Source: Phanerodontia chrysosporium (lineage: Eukaryota > Basidiomycota > Agaricomycetes > Polyporales > Phanerochaetaceae). Taken from it: 64,000 nucleotides of DNA. The stretch's first letter is position 1. Every line of letters begins with the position of its first letter. The stretch spans positions 372,001 to 436,000 of the forward strand of contig MJGA01000018.1 in assembly GCA_001910725.1 (NCBI GenBank), in the 5' to 3' direction. The notes beneath the pieces were generated by a model. That model did no database searches. It had not been told where the DNA came from and saw only the letters and a program-made list of their open reading frames with translations. Shown here in pieces: positions 1-10,989 of the stretch. A program made the translations under genes and the position numbers.

Positions 1-1417
1 ACGCGCTCTGGCCTCACTCGTGTCCGTCGCCGGCTCTGCTCTCAGCAAGCGCCTCACGGTCATTCTCAACGCGTTTGTCCGTGTTTTGGAAGGTCCAGAA
101 GGCAAGGACGAGCAACTTCGCGAAGCCGTCGACGAGGCACTGCAGGCGTTGCTAGGCTCCATCAGCGACGCTGAAGGCCTCAACACGCTGATGCTTCTGC
201 TCATTGGCTGGGCCAAGCACGAATCCGTGGAACGCCGCGTCAGCGCTTGCAACATATTCGCGATGTTCTGCGAGGCCACAGAGCTCGATACCTCCCTTTA
301 CCATATCGACTGGATCAGGCAACTCGTTTCCTTGCTCGACGATTCTCAAGTGTCAGTTCACACTGCCGCCTGGAAGGCGCTCGACGCGTTCGTCAAGTCT
401 GTACCCAAGAACGAGCTCGAGCCGCTTGTGGTGCCCCTCCGGCGGACAATCGAGAGCACAGGAGCTCCTGGGCACCACGTGCCGGGTTTCAGCCTGCCGA
501 AGGGCGTTGCGCCAACCGTCCCCATCATCATCGCTGGTCTTACGACGGGCAGCAACGAGCAGCGAGAGCAGGCCGCATACGCGATCGCAGACCTGGTGGA
601 GCGCACCGAGGAGAGCGCCATCAAGCCATTTGTGGTGCCGTTCACTGGCCCGCTCATCCGTGTAGCGACGCAGGCGACGACGTACCCGCCGGGCGTGAAG
701 ACTGCAATCTTGCATGCCCTTGCGACGATGCTTGCGCGCATCCCAGCGTTCGTGAAGCCCTTCTTCCCACAGCTCCAACGCACATTTGTCAAGAGCGCGA
801 GCGACACAAGCAGCCTTGCAGTCCGCCTTCGTGCCGCACAGGGCCTTGGCGTGCTCATGCGCAACCAGCCGCGTGTCGACCCCGTCGTCACCGAGCTCGT
901 CGGCGGTGTCCGCAACAACGAGGACGCCGTCGCGGGCAGCCTCGTCCTCGCGCTCGCGTATGTCGTCCGCAATGGTGGCGCCAACGTCGGAGAGAAGGCT
1001 CGAGAGTCGTGTCTCGAACTCGTCGCAGATGCGTTCAAGGAGACGCATGACGAGTCGTACATGCAGTCAACGGCCGCACTTTTCGCGGCACTATCTGCGT
1101 TCCCTGACTTGGTCAAGCCAGTTGTCGAGTATGTGTATCTTTGCTTTAGACGTTTGACACCAGCTAATAACCTCGGACTCCGTAGGAACCATCTGTTGGC
1201 AGGCACACCGCCTTCAGTGCTGTCGTCGCACTGCATCCGCACGGTCCTTTCGCCCCCAGAGGATTGGGACGTCGATGGCCCGCTTGATCTCTTTGAGCGT
1301 CTGTCGGTGACTGGCAGCGTTGCGCAGAAGGTGCAGGAGAGCTTGTCGAGCGAGCGGCCATCTATCGCACGGCCAGCGCGTGAGGCTCGCGAGTTGCTCA
1401 AACAATACGGAGCATGA
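1..1417 (+). CDS. GCN1: GCN1-like translational activator, C-terminal part (5' end outside window)
   Basis: The reading frame is open to the left window edge, so this is only the last ~450 residues of a protein that is about 2,600-2,700 aa in fungi. The segment is a run of alpha-helical HEAT-type repeats, including a hallmark NHLLAGTPP...CIRTVL stretch and an ending like known GCN1 tails (SIARPAREARELLKQYGA). One intron is visible at 1129-1185 (GTATGT...TAG, 57 nt); it is a multiple of three and lacks a stop, so the unspliced frame stays open, but splicing restores the family-like V-V-E-N-H-L-L junction. GCN1 binds ribosomes and activates the eIF2-alpha kinase GCN2 during amino-acid starvation. 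The stop is TGA at 1415-1417. Confidence 0.85.
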   Translation, partial: RALASLVSVAGSALSKRLTVILNAFVRVLEGPEGKDEQLREAVDEALQALLGSISDAEGLNTLMLLLIGWAKHESVERRVSACNIFAMFCEATELDTSLYHIDWIRQLVSLLDDSQVSVHTAAWKALDAFVKSVPKNELEPLVVPLRRTIESTGAPGHHVPGFSLPKGVAPTVPIIIAGLTTGSNEQREQAAYAIADLVERTEESAIKPFVVPFTGPLIRVATQATTYPPGVKTAILHALATMLARIPAFVKPFFPQLQRTFVKSASDTSSLAVRLRAAQGLGVLMRNQPRVDPVVTELVGGVRNNEDAVAGSLVLALAYVVRNGGANVGEKARESCLELVADAFKETHDESYMQSTAALFAALSAFPDLVKPVVEYVYLCFRRLTPANNLGLRRNHLLAGTPPSVLSSHCIRTVLSPPEDWDVDGPLDLFERLSVTGSVAQKVQESLSSERPSIARPAREARELLKQYGA

Positions 1418-1623
1418 TCCAGATGGATTGCGGTCTATCAAAAATAGCCTGTAGAGTGGATATTCACGCTTGCGCGATGTCACAAACCCACTACCCGATA
1501 TTCAAAATGCATATTCCTCATTATGTCATGATTAGCTCCCCGTAAGACTGACGCCAGCAGCAGGATATCAGTACTATCAATGTTGGTGATACATTAAAGT
1601 TTGTGTTGGTATCAGATCAAGGC

Positions 1624-3041
1624 TTATGATGAGTCGACGTGCAACATCTTTATGATACGTTCGAGACCTGCGTTTCCCCCGAGTCTGGCAATTTCTGCGA
1701 ATATCTGCTTCTCGAGACTGGCCATGACGGAAAGTGTATACTCGAAGGACTTGGTTTGATCCCGCAGATAGGCTATCGTGTATCTCTTAAGCGTTGGTGT
1801 GCTTGGACGCTTCTGCAGGACATCTAGATGACAGAGCGAAGTTAATCTCTGTAAACGCGTGCAGGAGGAAAGGTTGAGTACTCAGGATTTGCCTGTTCGA
1901 TGTGTCGGCACGTATGCCGTGCACGACAGGGAAAGAAAATTTTCCCTCGGTCAAGTCTTCCGCAAAGCCTTTGTTAGAGGCGTACTAGAATGGAATTAGT
2001 ATGCGAGCTTCCTGGCGAGATATCGTATCCACACCGACCGTGTCGCTCTGCAGGTTCATATAATCATCACGAATCTGGAAATAGACACCAATCAGGTTGA
2101 CTAGCGGCACAAAATCCCTATCGAAGGCCAGTAAGTGTACGGGTGGGAGCGTTGCTTTGACTGTCACGCACACGTCGACATTGCTTGTTGCGCAGGCCAT
2201 CATAAGCTTGATAGCAACACGAAGCAGTCCGCCGGTCTCTACAACTGCGATGAGCGACTATGATGACTCTCCGTTTGGTGCTGTGCTCACTGTTGTTAAC
2301 CATCGCGATGTACTCTTCCTCCGTTGGACATTGTAACGAGTCGCGCCATAGCAACTCGAGACCTTGCCCACGATGGAGCGAGAGCAGTTCCTCTACACAC
2401 GCATCAGAATTCACTTGACAAAGACGATAATAGCATACTTACCTGTCACAATGCGGTCAAGCTGGCTCTCATCGATGAGCCGCTGCGGACGGTCGACAGG
2501 CGGCTGCGCCTGGACGTGGTTGCGCAGCGCAAAGAGCTCCTGGTACGCAAGGAAATAGACGTAGTTCGCTGAATTTATTGTTTGCGGTATTCCGTATATC
2601 TTATGCGATGCTTATTAATGATCAGAAGTATGCTTTAAGGTGTAGAGACTAATGGGATACCTGGTACGCCGCGGCGCAACTGCGCGTCGTCCTCGATGTC
2701 GTCTACGCTGCAGACGACTAATCAGCAGTTGAAGAGCTGAAGCACTAGATACTAACAGTAGGCTTGCATTGTGCAACATGTTGATGACCTTGGATATCGT
2801 TTGTAGCTTTCCAGCTGGCACATTCAACCAGGTGTTGAAGGCCTCGATCATCTGACCTCGAAAGTCCTTGCCAGGGACCGAAGCGATATGAGTAAACGGC
2901 TCCAGCAAAGCCTAAATGAGAAAGAAAAGTAAGTATGCAGCTAAGCATAGACGGAAGGCATCCTACGTTCTCATTGCGTTCTGACCAGATGGACGACTCC
3001 GCGAGCACTTGGAGCACATCATACCGCATTTCGTCTGGCAT
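1624..3041 (-). CDS. BTS1: Geranylgeranyl diphosphate synthase (trans-prenyltransferase)
   Basis: A multi-exon minus-strand gene reads as a class I trans-isoprenyl diphosphate synthase. In order it shows the N-terminal [17 protein letters not shown] block (around 2860-2905), the first Asp-rich motif [14 protein letters not shown] (around 2670-2725), [11 protein letters not shown], the [15 protein letters not shown] block (around 2340-2390), the second Asp-rich motif [10 protein letters not shown] (around 2045-2090), [16 protein letters not shown], and a C-terminus ending at TAA 1624-1626. It makes C20 geranylgeranyl diphosphate from FPP and IPP for protein prenylation and terpenoids. At least five short introns are needed, for example GTTAGT...CAG just before the DDIEDD exon. 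I chose the ATG at 3041 ([11 protein letters not shown]) as the most upstream in-frame Met near the conserved part; a further 5' exon is possible. Gene identity is sure, exact exon limits less so. Confidence 0.82.
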
Positions 3042-3543
3042 CGGTTGTGTATCTCGGGAATTGAGAGTAGGTTTAATCTCTACATCTCGAGAGGTCCAGA
3101 CCACTCACTTGTGGCGGTTTCAGGCTAGTAGAGCAAGTAAAACAAACGGTCGTTGCCAGCGAGTAGTCCTGGGGGTCGGTAAGTCTGCGCACAGCACACG
3201 AGCTTGTCGATCGCCGTAGCCGGACTAGCGGATCAAAGTATAACCTGATCCGACGCTCATACCAGATTAGGCAGTTGTCCTAGATCGACCACCCTCGCAA
3301 CGAGCATGCGGCTCATTGAGTTGCATGACTGCAAGGCATTTTGTGCATGTAGAACTACAAGTAGACAAGGCATAACCGAAGGAAAACAGAAGCTGGAACT
3401 CCCTCCCAACTTGGAGGGCACAGCATAGGTGAACATCAAATTGGTGAAATAGGAGGCGTTACAACGAAGGTAAGTGAAGCAGATGGTGGTAGCGTCCCTT
3501 CATGGTAGTTTCGGAAAAGTCCAAGAAGTGGTACAGACATCTG
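3042..3543. other. Intergenic stretch between two minus-strand genes
   Basis: About 0.5 kb with no gene I can support. A 60-codon minus-strand frame at 3257-3439 (with GGSSSFCFPS) could be a 3' exon or UTR of the upstream Ser/Pro-rich gene, but no splice junction leads into it convincingly. Confidence 0.3.
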
Positions 3544-5062
3544 CTACGTCACCGCCTGGAAAATAATGTAGCAGACAGCGCCTTCGTGATCTGTCGGCGA
3601 AGTGATATCGATTTTGCATGCGAGCTGCTGCGAGAAGAAATGGACTGACCAAGGATTAGATACCATGAAAATTACGAAGCATAAGTACTTACATCAATGG
3701 AGTAAATGCTTGAGGCTGAGGACTCGGCTGCGCAGCGCATGGTTGAAGACGAATTGTCCTTTACCCACGGCGGGACAAGGTAGGTATCAGACTGCCTTTG
3801 GGTTGATGGCCTTGCGAATATCTCATCCAGTGCGAGCGACGCATCTTGCTTGACATGCTCCTCCGGACCACTGCGTTCTGAGTCCAAAAGGAACGCGAGG
3901 TCCACGGCCGACGATGCTGCGGTAGACTGCGAGCCCTTGCGCATATGCGAGGCCGCCTGCACATCGAAGAGAGCTGACATCGGGGAGTCTGACGCACTCG
4001 AAGGCTCCGGCGTCGTTGATTCCACTTCGCTACCGACAATCAATGCACTGCGAGGATGGCCGTGACTTGGCGGTCGGGGAACAGAGGGCACGAGTGCAGG
4101 CGAGGTCATAGGCGGTGAGGTCGGCCACGGTGTGCCTGTAGATGGCGTAGACGGCACGGAACGCTGGGCACGCGGACCGTCACAGCTTGCTACCGATCCG
4201 CTCCGAGCTAACAGAAGGCCAGACGGCGGCGCACTCTCAATCGGCGTGAAGATGAAAGTCGCATGTACGCAATCCCACTCCGCCGTGAATGCAAGTGTAG
4301 CGCTTCTACTCTGTTCTGGAGAATGATGTCCGGGAGAGGACGACAGAAGGATAGACGACGACATGGGCGGCGGAGTGACAGCAGGCGACCCGGGTGGTAA
4401 TGGAGATGGCGGTAGTGTCAGATGCATGCCTTCCGACAGCCCGCGTCGTCGCAGCTTCTTCACATATGCTGGCGCACCCTGCACGATCACATCAGCGGGC
4501 CTCTTTCGCTCGCTACGAACAATGAGATGAAGATACGCACGAGTCGCGAGCCCTGAGTGGTGCCTGCCTCATCACTGGACTGACTTGGGGCTCCCAACAT
4601 GTACCCAAGCGTGGGTGAGTCCTCAACAGCCCAGAAGTTGCCAGTACCAGACTGGGGAATGCATCCGCTGCCCCACATGGCACGCGCGGCGGCCAAGTCC
4701 AGGGAGTTCTGGAAGCGATGTTTCGCAAGCGAAGACAGAGGCATCGCGAGGGCGGACGGAGCGAGGCAAAGGAGCAAGTAGAAGGGTCTGAGAGTATTTA
4801 TGACGCGGGCAGAAGCACGAAACGGATGCTTGTTCCGAACATGTACACCAACGCAGTGGCTTGTGCGATAGATGATAGGCGTCGTAACGACCGTGGAGTA
4901 GGAAATGTTGGGCTGCATGATGCAGATCCGGCGCTGTCGGTTTGAGTCGATGAGGCCATTTTGCGCCCAGTTGTTCAGGTCTTGGATGTTACTGCAGGAA
5001 GCCACACGCCCATGGCATTCGCGCATGCAAAGAGAGAGAGGAACTTTCTCATGATTGCTCAA
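3544..5062 (-). CDS. Ser/Pro-rich hypothetical protein with N-terminal hydrophobic stretch
   Basis: Not recognised. An N-terminal exon runs 5062 to about 4550 and contains a hydrophobic stretch (YLLLCLAPSALAMPLSSL) followed by an aromatic/Gly segment. A ~62-nt intron starting GTGCGT and ending TGTGATCGTGCAG joins it in phase to a long exon (about 4487-3690) that begins GAPAYVKKLRRRGLSEGMHL. That exon is strongly Ser/Pro/Thr-rich, so probably disordered. Its end, after a GTAAGT donor near 3690, probably joins a short exon containing KIDITSPTDHEGAVCYIIFQ and stopping at TAG 3544-3546. In-frame start candidates are 5062, 4918 and 4744; I cannot decide between them. No known domain is visible and no function is proposed. 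It is the middle one of three minus-strand genes. Confidence 0.42.
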
Positions 5063-5301
5063 CTATTCTGCGTTGCGTATAGTTAAAAAGTTCGAGGTTG
5101 CATCAATCATGAAAGTGACCGTATGACAGTTCGGCCACGAGGACTGCGAGTCCGTGGAATCGCCGTGGTAAGCATGGAAGTGTTCGTCTAGGTGGCTCCG
5201 TCCAAAACCAGTCGGTCACAGCCAAGGGTACACACTTCGTCTGCTTGTTACACTTGTCTCCCAAGGGCTGGTCTGGCGAAATCAAAGCGGCGGTCTACGA
5301 C

Positions 5302-6005
5302 TCACGATGGGGAGACGGTCTGTTGGCAGCTGTCAGTTCACATCAAGGTGCAGAGCAATCCAACACTCTTACTTCTTCCTTGGGTGTACGTTTGGGGATA
5401 TAGGCAGTCTCGAAGACTCGGCCGAGTGACAAGTTACCCGTACCCTCTGCCAGCTTGATGGCCTCGCCGACAGGATTGTACACGTCCTCGTCTAGGGCCT
5501 TCCAACGCAACTCTTGTAGCCTTTTCTTCGTTTCTCTTGTTCCGGGCCGATATTGTGGGGTCTCGTATGCTTGGCTGCTCGGAACTAGTTTTGCGTTCCA
5601 TTGGGGGTAGCGGTGTAATGGCAGATACCGAGTCCTAACCCGCATGTGCATCTGGCCTAGGTTGTGGAGCAGGGTGGACGGTAGGCCGTATGTCCTGCCG
5701 GCATTCGCAAGTAGAGCGAGAGTGCCGTCCACTGTTCACGTTAGGCAACGACCGCAAAAGACGAGATGTCACTCACTCCGTTGGTCCCATGTCTGTATCC
5801 ACCGCCGCAAGTTCTCGTGCTGCGCCTGACGTCCTGCATCATCCAACTTTATGATATTCCGGGCAGCTGTTCGGAACAGGGGTCTGTAGAGCTTTCTAAG
5901 GTTGCCGAAAGGACCATACTGATTGCCAACAGCTCGCAGCAGACCCCGCAAGAACAGCCGATATAGACTCTTGAACTCTGGAGGTACGGGTCCGATGGGG
6001 TTCAT
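5302..6005 (-). CDS. LYR-motif protein, probably mitochondrial
   Basis: The first exon starts at ATG 6005 (MNPIGPVPPEF) and contains SLYRLFLRG, an LYR tripeptide at residues 14-16 on a helix, followed by basic helices (LRKLYRPLFR). A 45-nt intron (5776-5732, GTGAGT...CAG) links it in frame to an exon with GRTYGLPSTLLHNLGQMHMR and a basic, Tyr/Arg-rich body. LYR proteins are small mitochondrial matrix factors that act with acyl carrier protein in Fe-S or respiratory complex assembly; this one is longer (~200 aa) than most and I cannot assign it to a named subfamily. The end is ambiguous. Read through, it stops at 5343; a GTAAGA donor at 5372 and CAG acceptor at 5320-5322 would give a TVSPS end at 5302. 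The family call rests on the LYR motif and helix pattern only. Confidence 0.55.
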
Positions 6006-6802
6006 TTGAGAGAGACAAAATGTTTGGGAAAATCCCAAGAGAATTACGTGAATCTGCAACGGGACAGAGACAGTTTGAGGAGTTTTGCCAGGGATGCTGG
6101 TGAGGGTAGGATACAATGCGCCGGCGCTTTCGTCCACGAGTGTGAATGTGGCGCTTCGGCTCGCAAAGCACGCCAACACTCACTTCCTTCTCCTCCGCCA
6201 CATCTTTGTCAACCTGTATCTCTTTCTGACCACCATGCTATATATAAAATCAAGAAATACAGTCATAACAGGAACGCAAGGGTTGGAGTTCAAGAATAAA
6301 AACTCGTCAGAACCTGACATTCACATGGTGTACGACCACTTCAGCTGCCAAATATTCGCATTCGCACATGATCAGGTTTCTCCCATGTGAGATAGCTGAG
6401 AGGTATGTGGCTATACCTTTTTGCATTCGTGGTCCCCATCACAGGGTGAGAAACCTATTGTCAGTAGCACAGCTCGTCCACACGGTCAAGTCTATCTCCC
6501 CCTTGGCTGCTGACAGCACAATAAAGCACCTCAGCTCTCTAGTACTAGACAGGAAAGGTGGGCCCCGCAGGCAGGATACTGCGCTGTGCCGTGGCACATT
6601 GATTTATGCAGTGCCCCTAACACGCCCATCCAGCATCACGAACAGAGTCGAGCCACTCGACGACGGACGTTTATTCTCCTCGAGGCGTCCAACGATGGCA
6701 ATCATGTCTTCGTTGCCACTGCCAAAGAGCCATCGGAGCCACTGCCCGACACATCCTGAGGGCATATATCGCAAGCAGATGCCTTGATTCCGCGGTGCAG
6801 GC
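6006..6802. other. Divergent intergenic region (shared promoter space)
   Basis: About 0.8 kb lying between a minus-strand and a plus-strand gene, so it should hold both promoters. AT-rich compared with the coding parts, with a TATATAAAA-like stretch near 6238-6250. No coding pattern or repeat recognised. Confidence 0.4.
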
Positions 6803-7615
6803 ATGACATCTTGGAACGACCCCCCTGCAGGCCCGCCGCCTGCTAATCAGCCTGTACGCCCCCACGTTGCTCCCGCTTTCACGAGCCCTGATTTACTGTC
6901 GTGTCCAGCCCGGATCTGCAACGGTTACCACAGATGCTAACAGCACGCAAAATGAACAGTTCCGCAGCTCTGGTCTTCCGGCAGACCCTGACCAGCCGCC
7001 AAAAGGCAGGTCCACGAGCCCTGCAGCGCGATCGCTCAGCACCGCACATCGCACCGGGAGCCCCGACTCGCTGGATGAGCTGCTCGCTCGCAAGCCATCG
7101 CGACGAGACACGCGCGAGGGGTACATGCAGCAGCGCTGGTCTGCCGAGCACCAGGTGCGTTTCGCCTTCCCCTGCACCACCTTCCACTTCCCACGCGTTC
7201 CCCGCAGGCGGTTACCAAGCGCAGACTCAACATTGCGACATCCGGACTCGACGCAGGAGGTGCGGCGGGAATGCCTGAGCACGCTCTGCGCGGCGCAGGA
7301 CCCGCGTGCACAGCTGGCGGCACGGTGCCTCCTGCCAGCGAGCCGTCAGGCAGCCCCGCGTCGCCCGCGACCCCGAGCGCGGGCCGCTCGTCGCGCCTGC
7401 GGAGTGCATTCTCGAGGGTCAAGGACTTTGCGTCGCGCTCGATGCCGGACCTGCTTGGCATAGCAGGGGGACAGACGCAGCCGGAAGATGACAAGGTGCC
7501 GCTGCTGGACAACGAGGCCAGCAGAAGGACGTCGACGGACACCTTGCCCGAGACGCAGGCGAGTCCGGCCGAGCAGGGTTTCGGGCGGCGGCGCTCCTCG
7601 TCTCTCATTCTGTAA
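6803..7615 (+). CDS. Small Ser/Pro-rich hypothetical protein, three exons
   Basis: Not recognised. The model has ATG 6803 (MTSWNDPPAGPPPANQP), an intron from GTACGC near 6852 to ...GAACAG at about 6959, an exon rich in Ser/Arg ending SAEHQ, a ~51-nt intron (GTGCGT...CCGCAG), and a last exon starting AVTKRRLNIATSGLDAGG and ending FGRRRSSSLIL at TAA 7613-7615. All junctions keep phase. The first intron has a good branch-point-like GCTAAC before its acceptor. The protein (~215 aa) is disordered, basic at the end, with several S/T-P sites and an RSAFSRVKDFASRS amphipathic helix. It may be regulatory or membrane-peripheral, but no function can be given. Confidence 0.5.
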
Positions 7616-8044
7616 GCTTTATCACGCTACGATAGCTTCTCGAAATAGTGTAGTAGTCATGCTCAATGTAATTCTGACCTTCACACACTCGGGGGCGCGT
7701 TCCTGCGCGGTTTGCGGCTGATGTTCCTATGATATTCAGGTTGAGTTGTCTACGTTCGAGTGGAAGAGCGGAGCAAGAAAGAAAATAGATCCTGTCAAGC
7801 GTGCAGTGATAAGTACATAATGAGAAGGAGCAAGAAAACCAAGATGAAGCGAGGTCAATGTGTTGTGCTATGGGAGATGTGGCCCAAGAAAAGCGAGGAG
7901 CCCATGCGCGGGCTATGCATACATATGTGAGTGAGGGGAGAGCAATTATCGTGCATATGGAAGGAGACGACCGTCCGTGCGAGTATACTCTGTATGAGAG
8001 GAGTTAGCCCTGAGATTATGGCAGACGGTGGAAGGACTCACGTA
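7616..8044. other. Convergent 3' intergenic region
   Basis: About 0.4 kb between the 3' ends of a plus-strand and a minus-strand gene; expected to carry both terminators. Nothing else seen. Confidence 0.4.
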
Positions 8045-9703
8045 TCATGCATGCCGCGCGCCACCTACTGGGGGCGCTGCCTTGCGTGCGTCGAATGGTG
8101 CAGTGGCGTACATGGGCGGGGGCAGAACGTACGCAGGGTGCGCAGGCACGAGAGGCGCGTGCATCTGCCACGACTGCATCACGGGTATGGGCGGCCCTTG
8201 CGGTGGGAGCGGGTATGCAGCGGGGTACGGCGCGTACGGGGGCTGGAACGCGTAGAACTGCGGGAGCGGGAACTGTGTGCCTGTCGGCGTGGCGCACGGG
8301 TTGCTGAACGTCGAGCCCGTCGGCGACGGCAGCGTGCTGAGCGTGCTCGCGGTGCTCGAGGGCGTCGTCGGCGTGGCGCTGGCTGTCTGTGAACTGGCTG
8401 TCGTGCCATTACTCGTGCTGCGCTTGTGCTGGCGTGGCTGTTGCTGCTGGGCGGGCGCGGACTTGTCCTGGCGGCACTGGAAGAGGCCGTTCACCCAGTC
8501 CTCGCCGCTCTTGCTCGACTTGCTCCGCTTGTGCCCATTTGTCTCCGCACCTGTGAACCAACCGTCGGCGTCCTTCTGCGGCTGGATCTTGGCCTCGCTC
8601 TTATGCTTCCTGCTTCGCCTGGACCCTGATCCGTTCGATCGCAGGCGATCGACCATCTCCCGCGTCTTAGAGGGCTGCCGCGGGGCGTTGTCCTGGCCCA
8701 TGAACACAGGGACAGCAGCTCCCGCAGCACGCTTCGGGGTCGCGGACCGGCTCTGCGAGGCGCTTTGTGTCGACGCGGACGGTACTTCGTTGTAGAACCC
8801 GTGTTCGTCTCGCTGCAGGGGTGGTGGGAGCGAACGCGTGCTATTACGGGAAGTAGCATTGCTGTGGAGAGAAGGGAAGTGGAACTCGTAAGTGGGTGAC
8901 ACGTAGGGCATGTCTGGGGACGATGGTGAAGGAGATGGGTGTTCGAGGGTATATGCCGGGATGAATGCCAGCGCAGAGGCGTTGAGAGGCTTGGATGGGG
9001 AAGGCGAGACGACCATGCTGTTGTGTGTTGGCGTGCCACGGTCATCAAAGAGCACCTCGGCGTACGACTTCTTGTCTCCATGCGGCGTCGTGGGGAGCGG
9101 GTCCGACTCGAACGAGATATCCGAGTACGTGAGGTCGACGACATCGGGAGAGTGAGAGTCGCTGTCAGAAAAGGTATCATCAAGGACATCGAGGTTCCAC
9201 ATCCTGACGCGCTCGTCGGGTAGCCGCGGGGGCAGGTCAAAGCAGGATGGCTCGAGGATCCCGCCAAGCAACGCATCTACGTGTCGTTCCCATTGTTCGC
9301 GACCTCGTCGAATTACGTCCTCGCCAGCGTCTTCGGGTAGAAGGAGTTCCGCAGTGAACGTGAGATCCGGAAGCGAGTCGCATATACCGACTTGTCTCTC
9401 GTAGTGCTCCAGCGCATACTCCGCCCCTTTCACACCCACGAGTGCGGGGTTGAGCTCGACATCCCAATGGTGGTCGATTGTCTGTTGGTATTTGTCCTTC
9501 TCAGCGTATAGGTCGCTGTGGTAATGCAGCGGCCTGGGATGGAAGGTGAGCTTGACACCTGTCTCAGTCCAGTGGTACCTCCTGATGCACGCCCAATCCA
9601 CATCCGCGTACGACTGTCGCCACCAGTCTTCACCAATCAGTTCCCAATCCTCCAGGTCCTCCTCCTGCTCTTCTGGTTCTCTAAATGAGTCCGCGACGGT
9701 CAT
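8045..9703 (-). CDS. Hypothetical protein, acidic Trp-rich N-terminus and low-complexity C-terminus
   Basis: A single uninterrupted 552-codon frame, unusual here where most genes have introns. The start at 9703 (MTVADSFREPEEQEEDLEDW) is the first ATG. Residues ~1-200 look folded and carry a Trp/acidic cluster (WELIGEDWWRQSYADVDW) and a Pro/Glu region with charged helices. From ~200 on it is Ser/Pro/Thr-rich. Around residues 370-430 it is basic with Gln tracts and an RRSRKHKSEAK-type nuclear-signal-like run. The last ~70 residues are Tyr/Pro/Ala repeats such as PPYAPYPAAYPLPPQGPP. I do not recognise the family. The layout resembles fungal regulatory or RNA-related proteins, but that is only an impression. 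Frame length and codon composition make it a real gene. Confidence 0.7.
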   Translation of the reverse strand: MTVADSFREPEEQEEDLEDWELIGEDWWRQSYADVDWACIRRYHWTETGVKLTFHPRPLHYHSDLYAEKDKYQQTIDHHWDVELNPALVGVKGAEYALEHYERQVGICDSLPDLTFTAELLLPEDAGEDVIRRGREQWERHVDALLGGILEPSCFDLPPRLPDERVRMWNLDVLDDTFSDSDSHSPDVVDLTYSDISFESDPLPTTPHGDKKSYAEVLFDDRGTPTHNSMVVSPSPSKPLNASALAFIPAYTLEHPSPSPSSPDMPYVSPTYEFHFPSLHSNATSRNSTRSLPPPLQRDEHGFYNEVPSASTQSASQSRSATPKRAAGAAVPVFMGQDNAPRQPSKTREMVDRLRSNGSGSRRSRKHKSEAKIQPQKDADGWFTGAETNGHKRSKSSKSGEDWVNGLFQCRQDKSAPAQQQQPRQHKRSTSNGTTASSQTASATPTTPSSTASTLSTLPSPTGSTFSNPCATPTGTQFPLPQFYAFQPPYAPYPAAYPLPPQGPPIPVMQSWQMHAPLVPAHPAYVLPPPMYATAPFDARKAAPPVGGARHA

Positions 9704-10989
9704 CGCAGGGTCGAAGGCCGATCAAAGGAGCGCAGGATAGTCAAGACCACGATGAAGCGGTCAATCGTGATTCAAGGAGTCTCGCGCACAGTGCATGAAA
9801 CTTGGGTACTCTGAGGAGACTGTTACTTGGTACAGAGTGTAGAAGAACAAAGAACAGACGGTTTATCGACCTCTGTATCACGCTCTATGCGTGGGGCTCA
9901 TGTACCCCGCACGTTCCAAATGAGTCACGGTGCTTAGGGGCGGCTGTGGATAGCGGATGTATAGCTGAGCAGTGAAGATTCTGAGCACGGCTGTGTGGGC
10001 CTCGCCGTCGTTGCTGGTGGTGGTAGCGAGCAAGGGGGCGTGGGGGACCAGGAATGCGCTACGTTGTTACCATACGATTACAAGACGTTGAAATCGAGAT
10101 CGCTTTAAGAGGCGCCCATAATGCGTGGCGAACCATGAGCGCGTCGTCAAACATCGCCCTTACGAACGCAATAAATATAACCGATTACTCAGTAAGAAGT
10201 CGGAGTTTGATATTAGTACGCGAGATAAGCAAGTCAGTGACAGCCCTAGTGATCTGCTAACGAACTCAAACAATTGCTGTGTCACTCGTGTCAGGGCCGT
10301 GGGGCAATCCTCGGCTGGCACCTGTTTACTCTGCCTCATTTTACTCCTCTCACACGTCTGCCCTGCCCACCACTGAGCAGGAACTCCATCTAGGGCTCTT
10401 CCATTGACTAGGGGTGAGATTTTGTTTCTCGCCTGCACGCGATCCCGTTAACCCGGTGTGATCGAGGGCCTCCCAAGTATCCAGATATCTGTAGCTGGCT
10501 TAATCTCGGCCATTGCAGTCAAAATCTCAGCCTGTGATTAGTCGCTACCCCGCCTTCTGAACGATAGGGTTCACACTTGTGCGGGGCCCTCACCGCCTTG
10601 GGATATCTAGGATGCTGTGGAACTCGAGGTCGAGACCGCGGCGGTACCGTCCATGTCGAGAAGCGTTTGAATGCCGTGCGTTCCCAAATTAGGCAGGTTT
10701 TCTAGTTTGGGACGAAGAAGAGGGCGCTTCGCAGTACTTCGATGCCCACCGGCGCCGAGCCGACCTGGGCTCGGAGGAGCTACAAGGCATTGCCCAAGGT
10801 ACTTTGTTCCCCTAGTCACCTGGTTGTTTCGTTCTAGCTAATCGAGACTGTCCCGGATAGCAGTTCGTAATGCAGGGCTCCAATACGACTGTTGACGGGA
10901 GGTCGGAGGTCAAAGTCCCTGCTTGCGGCGGAGGCTGACAATCAGCGAGTCTCACAGACCTTCCCGCTTGTTTCTGGAGTCACTCGCCG
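9704..10989. other. Intergenic region, no gene seen
   Basis: About 1.3 kb upstream of the minus-strand gene ending at 9703 and left of the inverted repeat. Short frames only, none with plausible coding composition on either strand. The ~200 bp next to 9703 presumably hold that gene's promoter. Confidence 0.4.

Noticed and set aside
152..1483. Long minus-strand and alternate-frame ORFs over the GCN1 exon
   Set aside because: Shadows of a GC-rich coding exon; no domain, and the plus frame gives clear GCN1 sequence.
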